Assembly: GCA_009773515.1 (NCBI GenBank)
Contig: WSXX01000021.1
Location: 1 to 64,000, forward strand
Direction: 5' to 3'
From: Bacteroidota bacterium
GTDB lineage: Bacteria > Bacteroidota > Bacteroidia > Bacteroidales > Lentimicrobiaceae
Length of the DNA stretch: 64,000 nt
The translations under genes and the position numbers were made by a program. Below the pieces are notes generated by a model, which was not told the origin of the DNA, ran no database searches, and saw only the letters and a list, made by a program, of their open reading frames with translations. Position 1 is the stretch's first letter. Every line of letters starts with the position of its first letter. Shown piece by piece: positions 52,807-60,985 of the stretch.

Positions 52807-53973
52807 TCAGAAATGCACCTTTTCGCCAAGGAATGCTGCAGTATAAAGTGCTTTAAATTCTCTCTCGCCGGTTTCGCGTGGATTGCAACCAGTGCACGCA
52901 TCCTGAACGGCATTCTTTGAAATGCGGTCGATATTCTGATTGAACATATCCTCTGATATTCCATAGTCTTTAAGGCTCATTGGAATATTCAGTTTTTCAT
53001 TCAGTCCGGTGCAGAAATCGCGGTAGGCATCTACCAGTTCGTCGGTAGTATTTCCTGAAAGGCCTATGCACCTTGCAATTTCAGCATACCTTTCGGCGCA
53101 AACCTTTCGGTTATAATCAATTACCACAGGCATATAAATTGCATTCAAACAACCATGCGGAATATGAAAAACTGCCCCTGATTTATGAGCCATGCTGTGT
53201 ACAATTCCCAGCAATGCATTCGAGAAAGCCATACCAGCGAGGCATTGAGCAATATGCATTTTGTCGCGTGCTTCTTTATCTCCATGATAAGATTTCTCAA
53301 GATTCTCTTTTATCATCTGAATGGCTTTGATGGCCAATGGATCAGAAAAATCAGAACGGTTTACCGCCACATAAGCTTCGGTTGCATGAGCCAGAGCGTC
53401 CATTCCTGTAAAAGCTGTCAGTTCCTGAGGCATGGTATATGCCAGCGATGGATCAACAATGGCTATGTCGGGCGTAATTTCAAAGTCAGCCAAAGGATAT
53501 TTAATCTGTGTTTTATAATCAGTTATTACCGAAAAGGCAGTTACTTCGGTAGCTGTTCCGCTGGTTGAAGGAATTGCAACAAAGCGGGCTTTGTTTCGAA
53601 GCGCAGGAATATTGAAGGGTTTTGCAATGTCCTCAAATTTTGCTTCAGGATGCTCATAGAAGACCCACATTGCTTTTGCTGCATCTATTGGAGAACCTCC
53701 GCCAATTGAAACTATCCAGTCAGGACCGAAACGTTTCATTACTTCGGCTCCCCGCATAACAGTTTCAACAGAAGGATCAGGCTCTACGCCTTCAAAAACC
53801 AGAGTTTCGATGCCGGCTTCCTGAAGGTAAGTCTCTACTTTGTTCAGAAAACCATTTTTCTTCATCGAACTTCCGCCAATAACAATGATGGCTTTTTTGC
53901 CTTTAAGGTTTTTCAGTTCAGCCAGTGAATTCTCACCGAAATAAATGTCGCGGGGTAGTGTAAAACGAGCCAT
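52807..53973 (-). CDS. Iron-containing alcohol dehydrogenase
   Basis: This 388-residue type III alcohol dehydrogenase reduces aldehydes (or oxidises alcohols) with NAD(P)H. The nucleotide-binding region has WIVSIGGGSPIDAAKAMW and AIPSTSGTATEVTAFSVI. Metal ligands are in TGMDALAHATEAYVA (Asp, His) and HSMAHKSGAVFHIPHGCLN (two His). It is the first gene of the minus-strand operon that includes rex and the hydrogenases. The gene is likely repressed by Rex at low NADH and induced to dispose of excess reducing power. The natural substrate is not evident. Confidence 0.93.
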   Translation of the reverse strand: MARFTLPRDIYFGENSLAELKNLKGKKAIIVIGGSSMKKNGFLNKVETYLQEAGIETLVFEGVEPDPSVETVMRGAEVMKRFGPDWIVSIGGGSPIDAAKAMWVFYEHPEAKFEDIAKPFNIPALRNKARFVAIPSTSGTATEVTAFSVITDYKTQIKYPLADFEITPDIAIVDPSLAYTMPQELTAFTGMDALAHATEAYVAVNRSDFSDPLAIKAIQMIKENLEKSYHGDKEARDKMHIAQCLAGMAFSNALLGIVHSMAHKSGAVFHIPHGCLNAIYMPVVIDYNRKVCAERYAEIARCIGLSGNTTDELVDAYRDFCTGLNEKLNIPMSLKDYGISEDMFNQNIDRISKNAVQDACTGCNPRETGEREFKALYTAAFLGEKVHF

Positions 53974-54065
53974 TACAAGTGTTTTAAAAGTTAAACTTAG
54001 GTCGGTCTCCTATTTACAAGGCTCGTGCCACAAATTACATATCATTGATATACAATACTTTACAA

Positions 54066-54083
54066 ATGTTAAACGTTTAACGG
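54066..54083 (-). promoter_or_regulatory. Putative Rex operator
   Basis: The perfect 14-base palindrome GTTAAACGTTTAAC (54068-54081) fits the Rex-binding consensus TTGTTAANNNNTTAACAA at 11 of 14 defined positions. It lies 93 bases upstream of the alcohol dehydrogenase gene, whose operon encodes Rex. Autoregulation is therefore likely. The site could also affect the divergent peptidase gene. Confidence 0.55.
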
Positions 54084-54129
54084 TTCTGTTATTTCACTAA
54101 CAAGTGTAATTATTTTGAGCACCTTTGCT

Positions 54130-54162
54130 GTCCTGAATAAGTGCACTGTAATTATTCAGGAC
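54130..54162. promoter_or_regulatory. Perfect 11-bp inverted repeat in the divergent promoter region
   Basis: GTCCTGAATAA (54130-54140) and TTATTCAGGAC (54152-54162) are separated by 11 bases. No T-run flanks it on either side that would make it a terminator. It may be an operator for the peptidase gene or for the hydrogenase operon. Confidence 0.4.
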
Positions 54163-54208
54163 ACAAAAAACAGATTTCAATCTTATCCGGGTGGATTCCT
54201 AAAATATA

Positions 54209-54216
54209 TATCTTTG
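54209..54216 (+). promoter_or_regulatory. Putative -7 promoter box of the C10 peptidase gene
   Basis: TATCTTTG matches TAnnTTTG, 35 bases before the ATG at 54252. Confidence 0.5.
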
Positions 54217-54251
54217 ATTTCGCTCCGAATCAAACCCGAAATTGAAAGATC

Positions 54252-56360
54252 ATGAAAAAGATTTTACCAATTATACTGCTTCTCCTTTACGGATTTTCGC
54301 TGAATGCCACAAATTCAGACAAAGAAAAGGCAGCTGCTATAGCCTTGAATTTTTTCTCAGAAAGGTTATCAATACACAATGACAGCAGAAAATCATCTAC
54401 CCTGCCAGACAATCATCAGCTGGTTTATGCCGGCAATGACCTTGTTGCTCACGCATTCAACTTTAAGGAAGGCGGATTTGTGCTTGTTGCTGCATCTGAT
54501 AAAACTTTTCCGGTACTTGGTTACAGCATGAAGGGTAAATTTGAAGCTGGTCAGGAGCCTGAAAGTGTGAAAGCATGGCTCCGATATTTTGGCAGACAAA
54601 TCGCAGCTTCTGAGGAAACTATTGAAGTTGCCCTTGAAATTCAGACAGCCAGAGAAAGATATCTGACCGCAGATAAACCCATAAATATCCGGAATAACCG
54701 CGTAGTTGAACCTATGCTTCGAACCACATGGGATCAGGGAAACTATTACAACGGCATGTGTCCGCCTGATCCCGCAGGCCCGGGTGGCAGATGCTGGGCC
54801 GGATGTGTGGCTACAGCCGTCGGGCAATTGATGTTTTTTCATCGCTGGCCCGAACAGGGAACAGGCGAATACAGTTACACACATCCGGTTTACGGGGAAC
54901 AATATGCAAATTTCGGTGAAGCTACCTACAATTGGAACGGAATGGAAACTTCGCTAAACAGCCCCAACAGCCACATAGCTCAACTGCTTTACCATCTGGG
55001 AATATCATTTGACATGGATTACGGCCCTAACGGTTCAGGCATGTGGAACCATAGTGCAGCCAATTCAATGCGCAACTTTTTTAAGTACGGCGCTCAAACC
55101 CAATATATTTTCCGCGACACCACCACCATGAACTGGGACAGCATACTGATTGCCAACCTTGACGCACGTAAACCACTTTATTATGCCGGTTGGGAAGGTG
55201 TAGGATCACAAAACGGACATGCTTTTGTGTGCGACGGTTATGCTCCCGACAATTTTTACCATTTCAACTGGGGATGGGGAAGCTCATTCGATGGATATTT
55301 TCTGCTTTCGGCGCTCAATCCAGGCGGCAACAATTTCAACTTTGCCCAGGAAGTCATAAAAGACATATACCCGGATACAACACTTTACAATTATCCGCAA
55401 TATTGTCAGGGAACGGACACTTTGTGGACCATTGCCGGCTCATTCAGCGACGGAAGCAATATGGTAAATTATCCTGCCGGAGCGGATTGCCAATGGCTGA
55501 TAAAAGCAGATGAACCGGATTTTGACTCCATCAGTGCCATCAGAATCAGCTTCCCTTTGCTTGATCTTGCCGAAAATGATGTTTTGCGTATTTATCAGGG
55601 CAACGACACAAATGGAACATTGCTTGCAGAACTAACAGGAAATGAAACTCCGGCAGAAATTGAAATCCCTGCTGGCGAGGCTTATATATGGCTATCGGGA
55701 CAAACCGGAGGAGCCAACGGCTTTCTTGCTTCCTACAAAAGTGTACTTCCTGTTTATTGTTCAGGAACAACTACAATAAATGAAGCAACAGGTACACTTG
55801 AAGATGGCAGCGGCGATAAAAACTACAGCAATAACAACCTTTGCAAGTGGCGGATTATTCCACAGAACCTAGTGCCTCTGACCCTTACGTTCACCGAATT
55901 TGATATTGAGCCCGAAAATGATTTCCTTCAGATTTATGATCTTGGCAGCCAGCAGCTTGTAGCTACCCTTTCGGGGAACGAAATACCTGAGCCAATCACA
56001 ATCACCAGTGGCAAAGCCTATCTGATATTCAATACTAACGGGCAAGGCACTGCGCAGGGCTGGACACTCAACTGGGCTCCTGAAGGCAGTGTTGGCCTGA
56101 AGGAAACTGCAGACAGAGGCTACAAAATATATCCAAATCCTGCTTCAGATGTGATAATAATTGAATCTTTCCAACCAATTGATTCTTCGAACGAAATAGA
56201 AGTTTATTCTGTTTCAGGACGTTTACTGATGAGCAAATCAGTTTCAATCAGCAATAACTTTGGTGGAACAGTTGACATCTCTGAACTGAAGTCAGGCATG
56301 TATCTGTTGAAAATCAGTGTAAACGGCAACCAGGAGTGGTTCAGATTCGTGAAGAAATAA
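54252..56360 (+). CDS. C10 (streptopain-like) cysteine peptidase, T9SS-sorted
   Basis: The 702-residue secreted enzyme has a signal peptide (about 1-19) and an inhibitory propeptide (about 20-140). The mature C10 peptidase domain follows with the catalytic Cys in GGRCWAGCVATAVGQLM and the catalytic His in GHAFVCDGYAP. YHFNWGWGSSFDGYF is also typical of C10. Two CUB-like domains come next (GSFSDGSNMVNYPAGADCQW and GTLEDGSGDKNYSNNNLCKW), then a T9SS type A tail (YKIYPNPASDVIII, ending WFRFVKK). It would degrade extracellular protein. It is similar in layout to Porphyromonas and Prevotella secreted peptidases. Confidence 0.9.
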   Translation: MKKILPIILLLLYGFSLNATNSDKEKAAAIALNFFSERLSIHNDSRKSSTLPDNHQLVYAGNDLVAHAFNFKEGGFVLVAASDKTFPVLGYSMKGKFEAGQEPESVKAWLRYFGRQIAASEETIEVALEIQTARERYLTADKPINIRNNRVVEPMLRTTWDQGNYYNGMCPPDPAGPGGRCWAGCVATAVGQLMFFHRWPEQGTGEYSYTHPVYGEQYANFGEATYNWNGMETSLNSPNSHIAQLLYHLGISFDMDYGPNGSGMWNHSAANSMRNFFKYGAQTQYIFRDTTTMNWDSILIANLDARKPLYYAGWEGVGSQNGHAFVCDGYAPDNFYHFNWGWGSSFDGYFLLSALNPGGNNFNFAQEVIKDIYPDTTLYNYPQYCQGTDTLWTIAGSFSDGSNMVNYPAGADCQWLIKADEPDFDSISAIRISFPLLDLAENDVLRIYQGNDTNGTLLAELTGNETPAEIEIPAGEAYIWLSGQTGGANGFLASYKSVLPVYCSGTTTINEATGTLEDGSGDKNYSNNNLCKWRIIPQNLVPLTLTFTEFDIEPENDFLQIYDLGSQQLVATLSGNEIPEPITITSGKAYLIFNTNGQGTAQGWTLNWAPEGSVGLKETADRGYKIYPNPASDVIIIESFQPIDSSNEIEVYSVSGRLLMSKSVSISNNFGGTVDISELKSGMYLLKISVNGNQEWFRFVKK

Positions 56361-56387
56361 GCAGGATTTTTCAGTTAAATTAATCCC

Positions 56388-56813
56388 TTAAACCGGATTT
56401 TTCTGAGGAATATCAAAAAGATGCAGTCCTGCGCCATGCTCAATGCATTCCATGATGCGTTTTTTAAATTTCCAGCAGGTCATCTGCCGGGTTTCAAGAC
56501 GGCGGGAAAGTTCATAACTGCTCATTTTAGGCGATCCGCAAACCAGATAAGCAATCTCAAAAGCATCGGTAATGGGTATGCGACAACGATGAAAAATAGT
56601 ATGGGCTGTTGCTGATTCATCGGTTTTACATGTAGTACACCGCCGCGAAAAAGGTGTTTTACCCTGACAATAATTGGTGCGTCCGCATTTCCTGCATTCA
56701 AAACCATCCTGCCATTTTTCATCAGCAATTACTTTGAGGCATTGCTCTGCAGTAGAAAACTGCAGATTAAATTCCTCCATTTCCAGACTTTTAAACAAAT
56801 GAGCAAGCGACAC
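56388..56813 (-). CDS. IS1595-type zinc-ribbon protein without a transposase domain
   Basis: This 141-residue protein resembles the N-terminal zinc-ribbon and helix region of IS1595-family transposases: FECRKCGRTNYCQGKTPFSRRCTTCKTDESATAHTIFHRC contains the four zinc ligands, split here for reading as FECRKCGRTN and RRCTTCKTD. The DDE catalytic domain is absent and the frame ends normally. Short standalone proteins of this kind recur in Bacteroidota, so it may be a domesticated DNA-binding protein rather than a recent fragment. A GTG start at 56813 is used; the next ATG would be codon 12. No terminal repeats were seen. Confidence 0.65.
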   Translation of the reverse strand: MSLAHLFKSLEMEEFNLQFSTAEQCLKVIADEKWQDGFECRKCGRTNYCQGKTPFSRRCTTCKTDESATAHTIFHRCRIPITDAFEIAYLVCGSPKMSSYELSRRLETRQMTCWKFKKRIMECIEHGAGLHLFDIPQKNPV

Positions 56814-56928
56814 AACTTATGTATTTGGTTTTCAATTTAAAACAATCCGGCACAGGATTTGTTATCTGTTCTCGTGCTGCAAAAATAATTTTTTTAGTGA
56901 TACTTATGCGATTTAAACAAAATTAATT

Positions 56929-56936
56929 TATCTTTG
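56929..56936 (+). promoter_or_regulatory. Putative -7 promoter box of the thioredoxin pair
   Basis: TATCTTTG matches TAnnTTTG, 39 bases before the ATG at 56976. An in-frame ATG-free extension upstream overlaps it, which supports the later start. Confidence 0.55.
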
Positions 56937-56975
56937 CAGCGCAAATCAAACAAGAACTTAACCCGACGATCAAAT

Positions 56976-57497
56976 ATGAACAAACAATTTTTATCCGTTC
57001 TGCTTGTAGCGAGCCTTATGCTTCTGGGCTGCAACCAATCAACCGGCAACGGACAACCAACAAAAGACGGCGAAGTAACCACTTCAGTAACTTCCAATCC
57101 CGAAGCAGGGAAAGTAATTCAAATGAACAAAGATATGTTCATTGACAGAGTATTCAACTATGTTGAAAGCCCTGACACCTGGGTTTACAAAGGTGACAAA
57201 CCATGCATTATCGACTTTTACGCAGACTGGTGCGGGCCCTGCAAGAAAATTGCACCCATTATGGCGCAACTTGCTGAGGAGTATAAAGATGAGATAGTCA
57301 TTTACAAAGTTGATACTGATAAAGAGCGTGAACTCGCACAGATATTTGGTATCCGCAGCATTCCCAGCATTCTGTTCTGCCCTGCCGAAGGACAGCCACA
57401 AATGACAATGGGTGCACTTCCAAAAGAAGAATTTGAAAAGATGATTAAAAACCTCTTGCTGAAACCAGCTGGCGGAACATCGCAAAATACCAAATAA
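56976..57497 (+). CDS. Thioredoxin-fold lipoprotein
   Basis: The 173-residue protein has a lipoprotein signal (MNKQFLSVLLVASLMLLGC, lipobox LLGC) and a low-complexity spacer. A thioredoxin domain follows with IDFYADWCGPCKKIAPIM (active-site WCGPC) and the cis-Pro region IRSIPSILF. It is therefore a membrane-anchored periplasmic disulfide reductase or exchange protein. The cytoplasmic-type thioredoxin gene 31 bases downstream has nearly the same domain (DWCGPCK and RSIPSMLFCPAEGQPQM), which points to a tandem duplication. Confidence 0.88.
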   Translation: MNKQFLSVLLVASLMLLGCNQSTGNGQPTKDGEVTTSVTSNPEAGKVIQMNKDMFIDRVFNYVESPDTWVYKGDKPCIIDFYADWCGPCKKIAPIMAQLAEEYKDEIVIYKVDTDKERELAQIFGIRSIPSILFCPAEGQPQMTMGALPKEEFEKMIKNLLLKPAGGTSQNTK

Positions 57498-57528
57498 TTT
57501 TTTTCGTAATCAAACAGAGAACAACATA

Positions 57529-57891
57529 ATGGAACATTTGACATTAGCATCATTTAAAGAAAAAGTATTTGACTTTGAGAAAAATCAGGAATGGAAATTT
57601 GAAGGAAAACTTCCTTGTCTGATTGATTTCTACGCCGACTGGTGCGGACCCTGCAAAATGGTAGCCCCGATTCTTGACGAACTTTCAAAAGAATACGAAG
57701 GCAAAGTGAATATTTACAAAGTTGACACAGAAGTAGAACAGGAACTTTCTCAGATTTTTGGAATCAGAAGTATCCCAAGTATGCTCTTCTGCCCGGCCGA
57801 AGGACAACCACAGATGGCTCAGGGAGCTCTTCCAAAACATGCCCTTATTCAGGCAATTGACGATGTTTTACTCAAAACAAAAGCCGAATAA
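57529..57891 (+). CDS. trxA: Thioredoxin
   Basis: This 120-residue protein is a thioredoxin without a signal peptide and acts as a general cytoplasmic disulfide reductant. The active site is DWCGPCKMVAPIL (near 40-46) and the cis-Pro is in IRSIPSMLF. The N-terminal 20 residues are slightly longer than in E. coli TrxA. It is co-transcribed with the lipoprotein paralogue upstream. A strong terminator follows. Confidence 0.92.
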   Translation: MEHLTLASFKEKVFDFEKNQEWKFEGKLPCLIDFYADWCGPCKMVAPILDELSKEYEGKVNIYKVDTEVEQELSQIFGIRSIPSMLFCPAEGQPQMAQGALPKHALIQAIDDVLLKTKAE

Positions 57892-57919
57892 CACATTTCA
57901 GTTGAATTGTATTTTTTCT

Positions 57920-57951
57920 GACAGGTCCGGTTTCCGGGCCTGTCTTTTTTT
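57920..57951 (+). terminator. Terminator of the thioredoxin operon
   Basis: GACAGGTCCGG pairs with CCGGGCCTGTC over 11 bp (one G-T pair) around a TTT loop (57920-57944), followed by seven T's. Confidence 0.9.
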
Positions 57952-57958
57952 ACCTTTG
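57951..57958 (+). promoter_or_regulatory. Putative -7 promoter box of the WbqC-like gene
   Basis: TACCTTTG matches TAnnTTTG. It starts at the end of the T-run of the preceding terminator, 22 bases before the ATG at 57981. Confidence 0.5.
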
Positions 57959-57980
57959 TCCGTTCGATCAATGTAAACTG

Positions 57981-58628
57981 ATGTCAGGAATACCCTCCGT
58001 TTTATTACCTGCAGCCTGCCTGCCGGATGTTGAATTTTTTGCGTGGATTTATCATGCACCCTCAGTCTATATCGAACTGCATGAAACCTATTTTAAACAG
58101 ACCTGCCGAAACCGATACCGTATTTCAACGGCACAGGGCGAAACAATTCTGAGCATTCCGGTAACCAAACCTTTGGGCAATAATTCGCCACTCTCCATTG
58201 TTGAGCTGTCGATGCACGAAAACTGGAACATTATTCATTGGCGAACCATTGAATCGGCATACAGCAAGTCGCCCTTTTTTATTTATTACAAAGATTATTT
58301 TGAAGCGGTTTTTATGTCACCTCCCATTCTGCTGATTGATTTCAACCTGAAATTGTTGAAGCTGTGCATGAAATTTGCAGGAATTGACAAAGAGATTTCC
58401 TACACTGAAAACTTCATAAAAACGCCTGAAAATCAATTTGATATGCGTCTCAGGATTATGCCAAAACAAAACCTTTCGCATGAATGGGAAATCAGGCAAT
58501 ACCAGCCATACATTCAGGTTTTTTCCGACAGACTAAACTTTATTCCCAACCTGAGTATTCTCGATCTGTTGTTTAATCTTGGGCCGGAAACCGCTTCTTA
58601 TCTTAAAGCACATATACCGGGGCAATAA
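57981..58628 (+). CDS. WbqC-like family protein
   Basis: This 215-residue cytoplasmic protein belongs to the WbqC family, whose members occur in O-antigen and other surface-sugar loci. Characteristic stretches are VLLPAACLPDVEFFAWIYHA, ETYFKQTCRNRYRI, ILSIPVTKP and WRTIESAYSKSPFFIYYKD. The exact activity of the family is not settled; acyl transfer to an amino sugar has been suggested for relatives. It is not part of a visible polysaccharide cluster here. Confidence 0.75.
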   Translation: MSGIPSVLLPAACLPDVEFFAWIYHAPSVYIELHETYFKQTCRNRYRISTAQGETILSIPVTKPLGNNSPLSIVELSMHENWNIIHWRTIESAYSKSPFFIYYKDYFEAVFMSPPILLIDFNLKLLKLCMKFAGIDKEISYTENFIKTPENQFDMRLRIMPKQNLSHEWEIRQYQPYIQVFSDRLNFIPNLSILDLLFNLGPETASYLKAHIPGQ

Positions 58629-58664
58629 ATTGCTACCAGTAGAAAACAGAAATAGCAACCAAAA

Positions 58665-60737
58665 CTAAACCGTTGGATACTCAATCCTTACGTGATAGAT
58701 GCTCATCAGCTTCTTCTTGAGAATCTTTTTAATCCGGGTAATATCTTTGAGTGTGAGATCAGAATTGACAAACTGTTTCATTTCAATCTGTTTGTCGATG
58801 ATGGTTTCTACCAGATTGCTGATTGATTCGGCAGTATGCTTTTTCATACTTCGCGAAGCTGCTTCAACAGAATCAGCCATCATCAGCACCGAAGTTTCCT
58901 TGGAGAAAGGCGGTGGCCCCGGATATCTGAAATCAGCGTCTTTTAGATCTTTTTCCGGAAAATCGATTTTCTGACGGTTGTAAAAATATTCCGCCATTCG
59001 GGTGCCGTGATGTGTTCGGATAAAATCTATCAATACTTCAGGGAGCTTGTGTTTTTTGGCTTTCTCAATGCCTTTAATCACATGGCTGACAATAATTCTT
59101 GCACTTTCCTCGTAACTGAGTTCGTCGTGGGGGTTCATCTCCGACAATTGGTTTTCAATAAAATACATTGGCATATCCATTTTACCAATATCGTGATAAA
59201 GCGCGCCGGTTCTTACCAGCAATGTATTTCCGCCAATTTCATAAATGGCAGATTCCGCAATATTTGCAACCTGCATCGAATGCTGAAATGTTCCGGGAGC
59301 ATGCAGGGATAACTGCCTGAGAAGCGGACTATTCGTATCCGACAGCTCCATTAAGGTAACATCAGTAACCTGCCCAAAAAGTTTCTCAAAAAGAAAAATC
59401 AATGGATAAGAGAACAAGGTAAGGGCAGCGCTGCCGCCATAAAGCAGAAAAAGATTGTAATTTATATTTTGAATACTTCCATCCTGAATTAAAAGCATAC
59501 CAATATAAACCAACGAATATGTAGCAAAAACAGCAAGTGCTGTCAAAAAAAACTGCGATCTTCTTCGAAACTCCGCAACACTGATAATTGCGATTACGCC
59601 GGCAGTAAGTTGCTGAAAAAGAAACTCGAAGCCACTCGGAACCATAAATCCCGTAAGGATAAGTGTGATTACATGAACAAAAAAGGCAATCCGGGTATCG
59701 TAAAAAACCCTGACAATAATAGGCACAAGACAAAATGGCAGCAATTGCAGGAGATCTGGCCTGGTTTTTATGGTGACAGCAGCCGCACTTACCATGAGCA
59801 GAATAACCAAAAGCAGCATGAGCATTTTTTGGTTATCGGTAAAAATATCGCGCCGGAACGACAGCATAAAGAGGATAAAAACAACGATTGACAATCCAAT
59901 CAGAATAAACTGACCCAGCAGAATTTTTTCGTATTGAAAATCACTCCCGAGTTTAGACTGATAATCCTGCCGCAGCGATTCCAGAATCTGAAATTTCTCA
60001 GAATTTACAAGCTCTCCCCTTGAAATAATTTTCTCTCCGCTTTGAATCATTCCACGTGTTTCAGGAATTTCGTTGATCATAGCTTCCTGCGCTCTTTTGG
60101 TATTCTCAGCATCAAAAATAATATTCTGTTTCAGCGAATTGAGCAAAAGTTCGCGGATAGCGATGGGTACATTATTTTCCTGAGAAGTTTTTGTCAGGAT
60201 GTATTGTCCGGCTGTGCGGATGGTAAAAAAGTCAGAAATCGTTTTTTTTACAGCCTGATTCCCGTCCACTTCAAAAACCTCAAAGTCAGCAGGTTTGTTT
60301 TCTATCTCTGTGGTAAGGCCAATAACCCCGCGCGTAAAAATAAAATCAATAATTTCGAGCATAAATGCCAATGGATCAGAGTTTTCTCCATTGCTTACCT
60401 CCAGAGATTCAGAACCTTTTTCCTTGAGTTTATTATAGGAGTTGATCAGATTATTAGTCTGTGACGAAACTACTTCATGATCGCGTCTGAAATAAGGCCT
60501 TGACTCTTTAAGTGCTTCATTTATTTCATTCTGAAGTTCAGCTTCCGGCTTCAGGATGGCCATATCAACCGGAGCAATCAGGTCGGCGTGTTGCCAGGGC
60601 TTTCCCTTCTGGTATTCGTATCTGAATTTTCCCTCACGGGGAAAAATAGCAATAAGAACTCCGATCATCAAGGCAAACAAAACAATTTTGCCGAATAAAT
60701 CATAATGATCGCGAAGCCAGTTAATTTGTTTATTCAT
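58665..60737 (-). CDS. pgpH: PgpH-like 7TM HD-domain cyclic dinucleotide phosphodiesterase
   Basis: This 690-residue membrane protein resembles PgpH/YqfF, which degrades c-di-AMP in known homologues. It has an N-terminal membrane helix (about 12-33) and a large extracytoplasmic domain (about 34-260). Seven further membrane helices follow (about 275-455), then a cytoplasmic HD domain with APGTFQHSMQVANIAE, LYHDIGKMDMP (metal-binding His-Asp) and HGTRMAEYFYN. The ATG at 60737 is preferred over an upstream in-frame codon because the N-terminus then begins just before the first helix. It would link cell-envelope or osmotic state to second-messenger levels. Confidence 0.88.
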   Translation of the reverse strand: MNKQINWLRDHYDLFGKIVLFALMIGVLIAIFPREGKFRYEYQKGKPWQHADLIAPVDMAILKPEAELQNEINEALKESRPYFRRDHEVVSSQTNNLINSYNKLKEKGSESLEVSNGENSDPLAFMLEIIDFIFTRGVIGLTTEIENKPADFEVFEVDGNQAVKKTISDFFTIRTAGQYILTKTSQENNVPIAIRELLLNSLKQNIIFDAENTKRAQEAMINEIPETRGMIQSGEKIISRGELVNSEKFQILESLRQDYQSKLGSDFQYEKILLGQFILIGLSIVVFILFMLSFRRDIFTDNQKMLMLLLVILLMVSAAAVTIKTRPDLLQLLPFCLVPIIVRVFYDTRIAFFVHVITLILTGFMVPSGFEFLFQQLTAGVIAIISVAEFRRRSQFFLTALAVFATYSLVYIGMLLIQDGSIQNINYNLFLLYGGSAALTLFSYPLIFLFEKLFGQVTDVTLMELSDTNSPLLRQLSLHAPGTFQHSMQVANIAESAIYEIGGNTLLVRTGALYHDIGKMDMPMYFIENQLSEMNPHDELSYEESARIIVSHVIKGIEKAKKHKLPEVLIDFIRTHHGTRMAEYFYNRQKIDFPEKDLKDADFRYPGPPPFSKETSVLMMADSVEAASRSMKKHTAESISNLVETIIDKQIEMKQFVNSDLTLKDITRIKKILKKKLMSIYHVRIEYPTV

Positions 60738-60953
60738 ATGTTTTCGAAAATCTGTTCGGTTAGCGCTAAGCCACCGAAAATACAAAGGAAATGCATACCA
60801 ACAAAATCTGAGTTGCTACAAAAATTTATGAAATGGCAGAAAATAACTGCAACTTATTCACAATCAAAATGTAACAAAGAAACAACGGAAAAGTTATCAA
60901 CAAAATGACTGTTGTTGTTAATTACTTTAATGGCGGAGGTTTTCGTTATTCAA

Positions 60954-60961
60954 TATATTTG
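60954..60961 (+). promoter_or_regulatory. -7 promoter box that fixes the start of the NlpC/P60 gene
   Basis: TATATTTG matches TAnnTTTG. It lies inside a longer in-frame reading frame that opens at 60905, so the start must be downstream; the ATG at 60986 is 24 bases after the box. Confidence 0.55.
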
Positions 60962-60985
60962 CCCATACAAAAGTTTGCACACCTA

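Noticed and set aside
54393-54902. Minus-strand reading frame of 169 codons
   Set aside because: It is antisense to the C10 peptidase propeptide and catalytic region.
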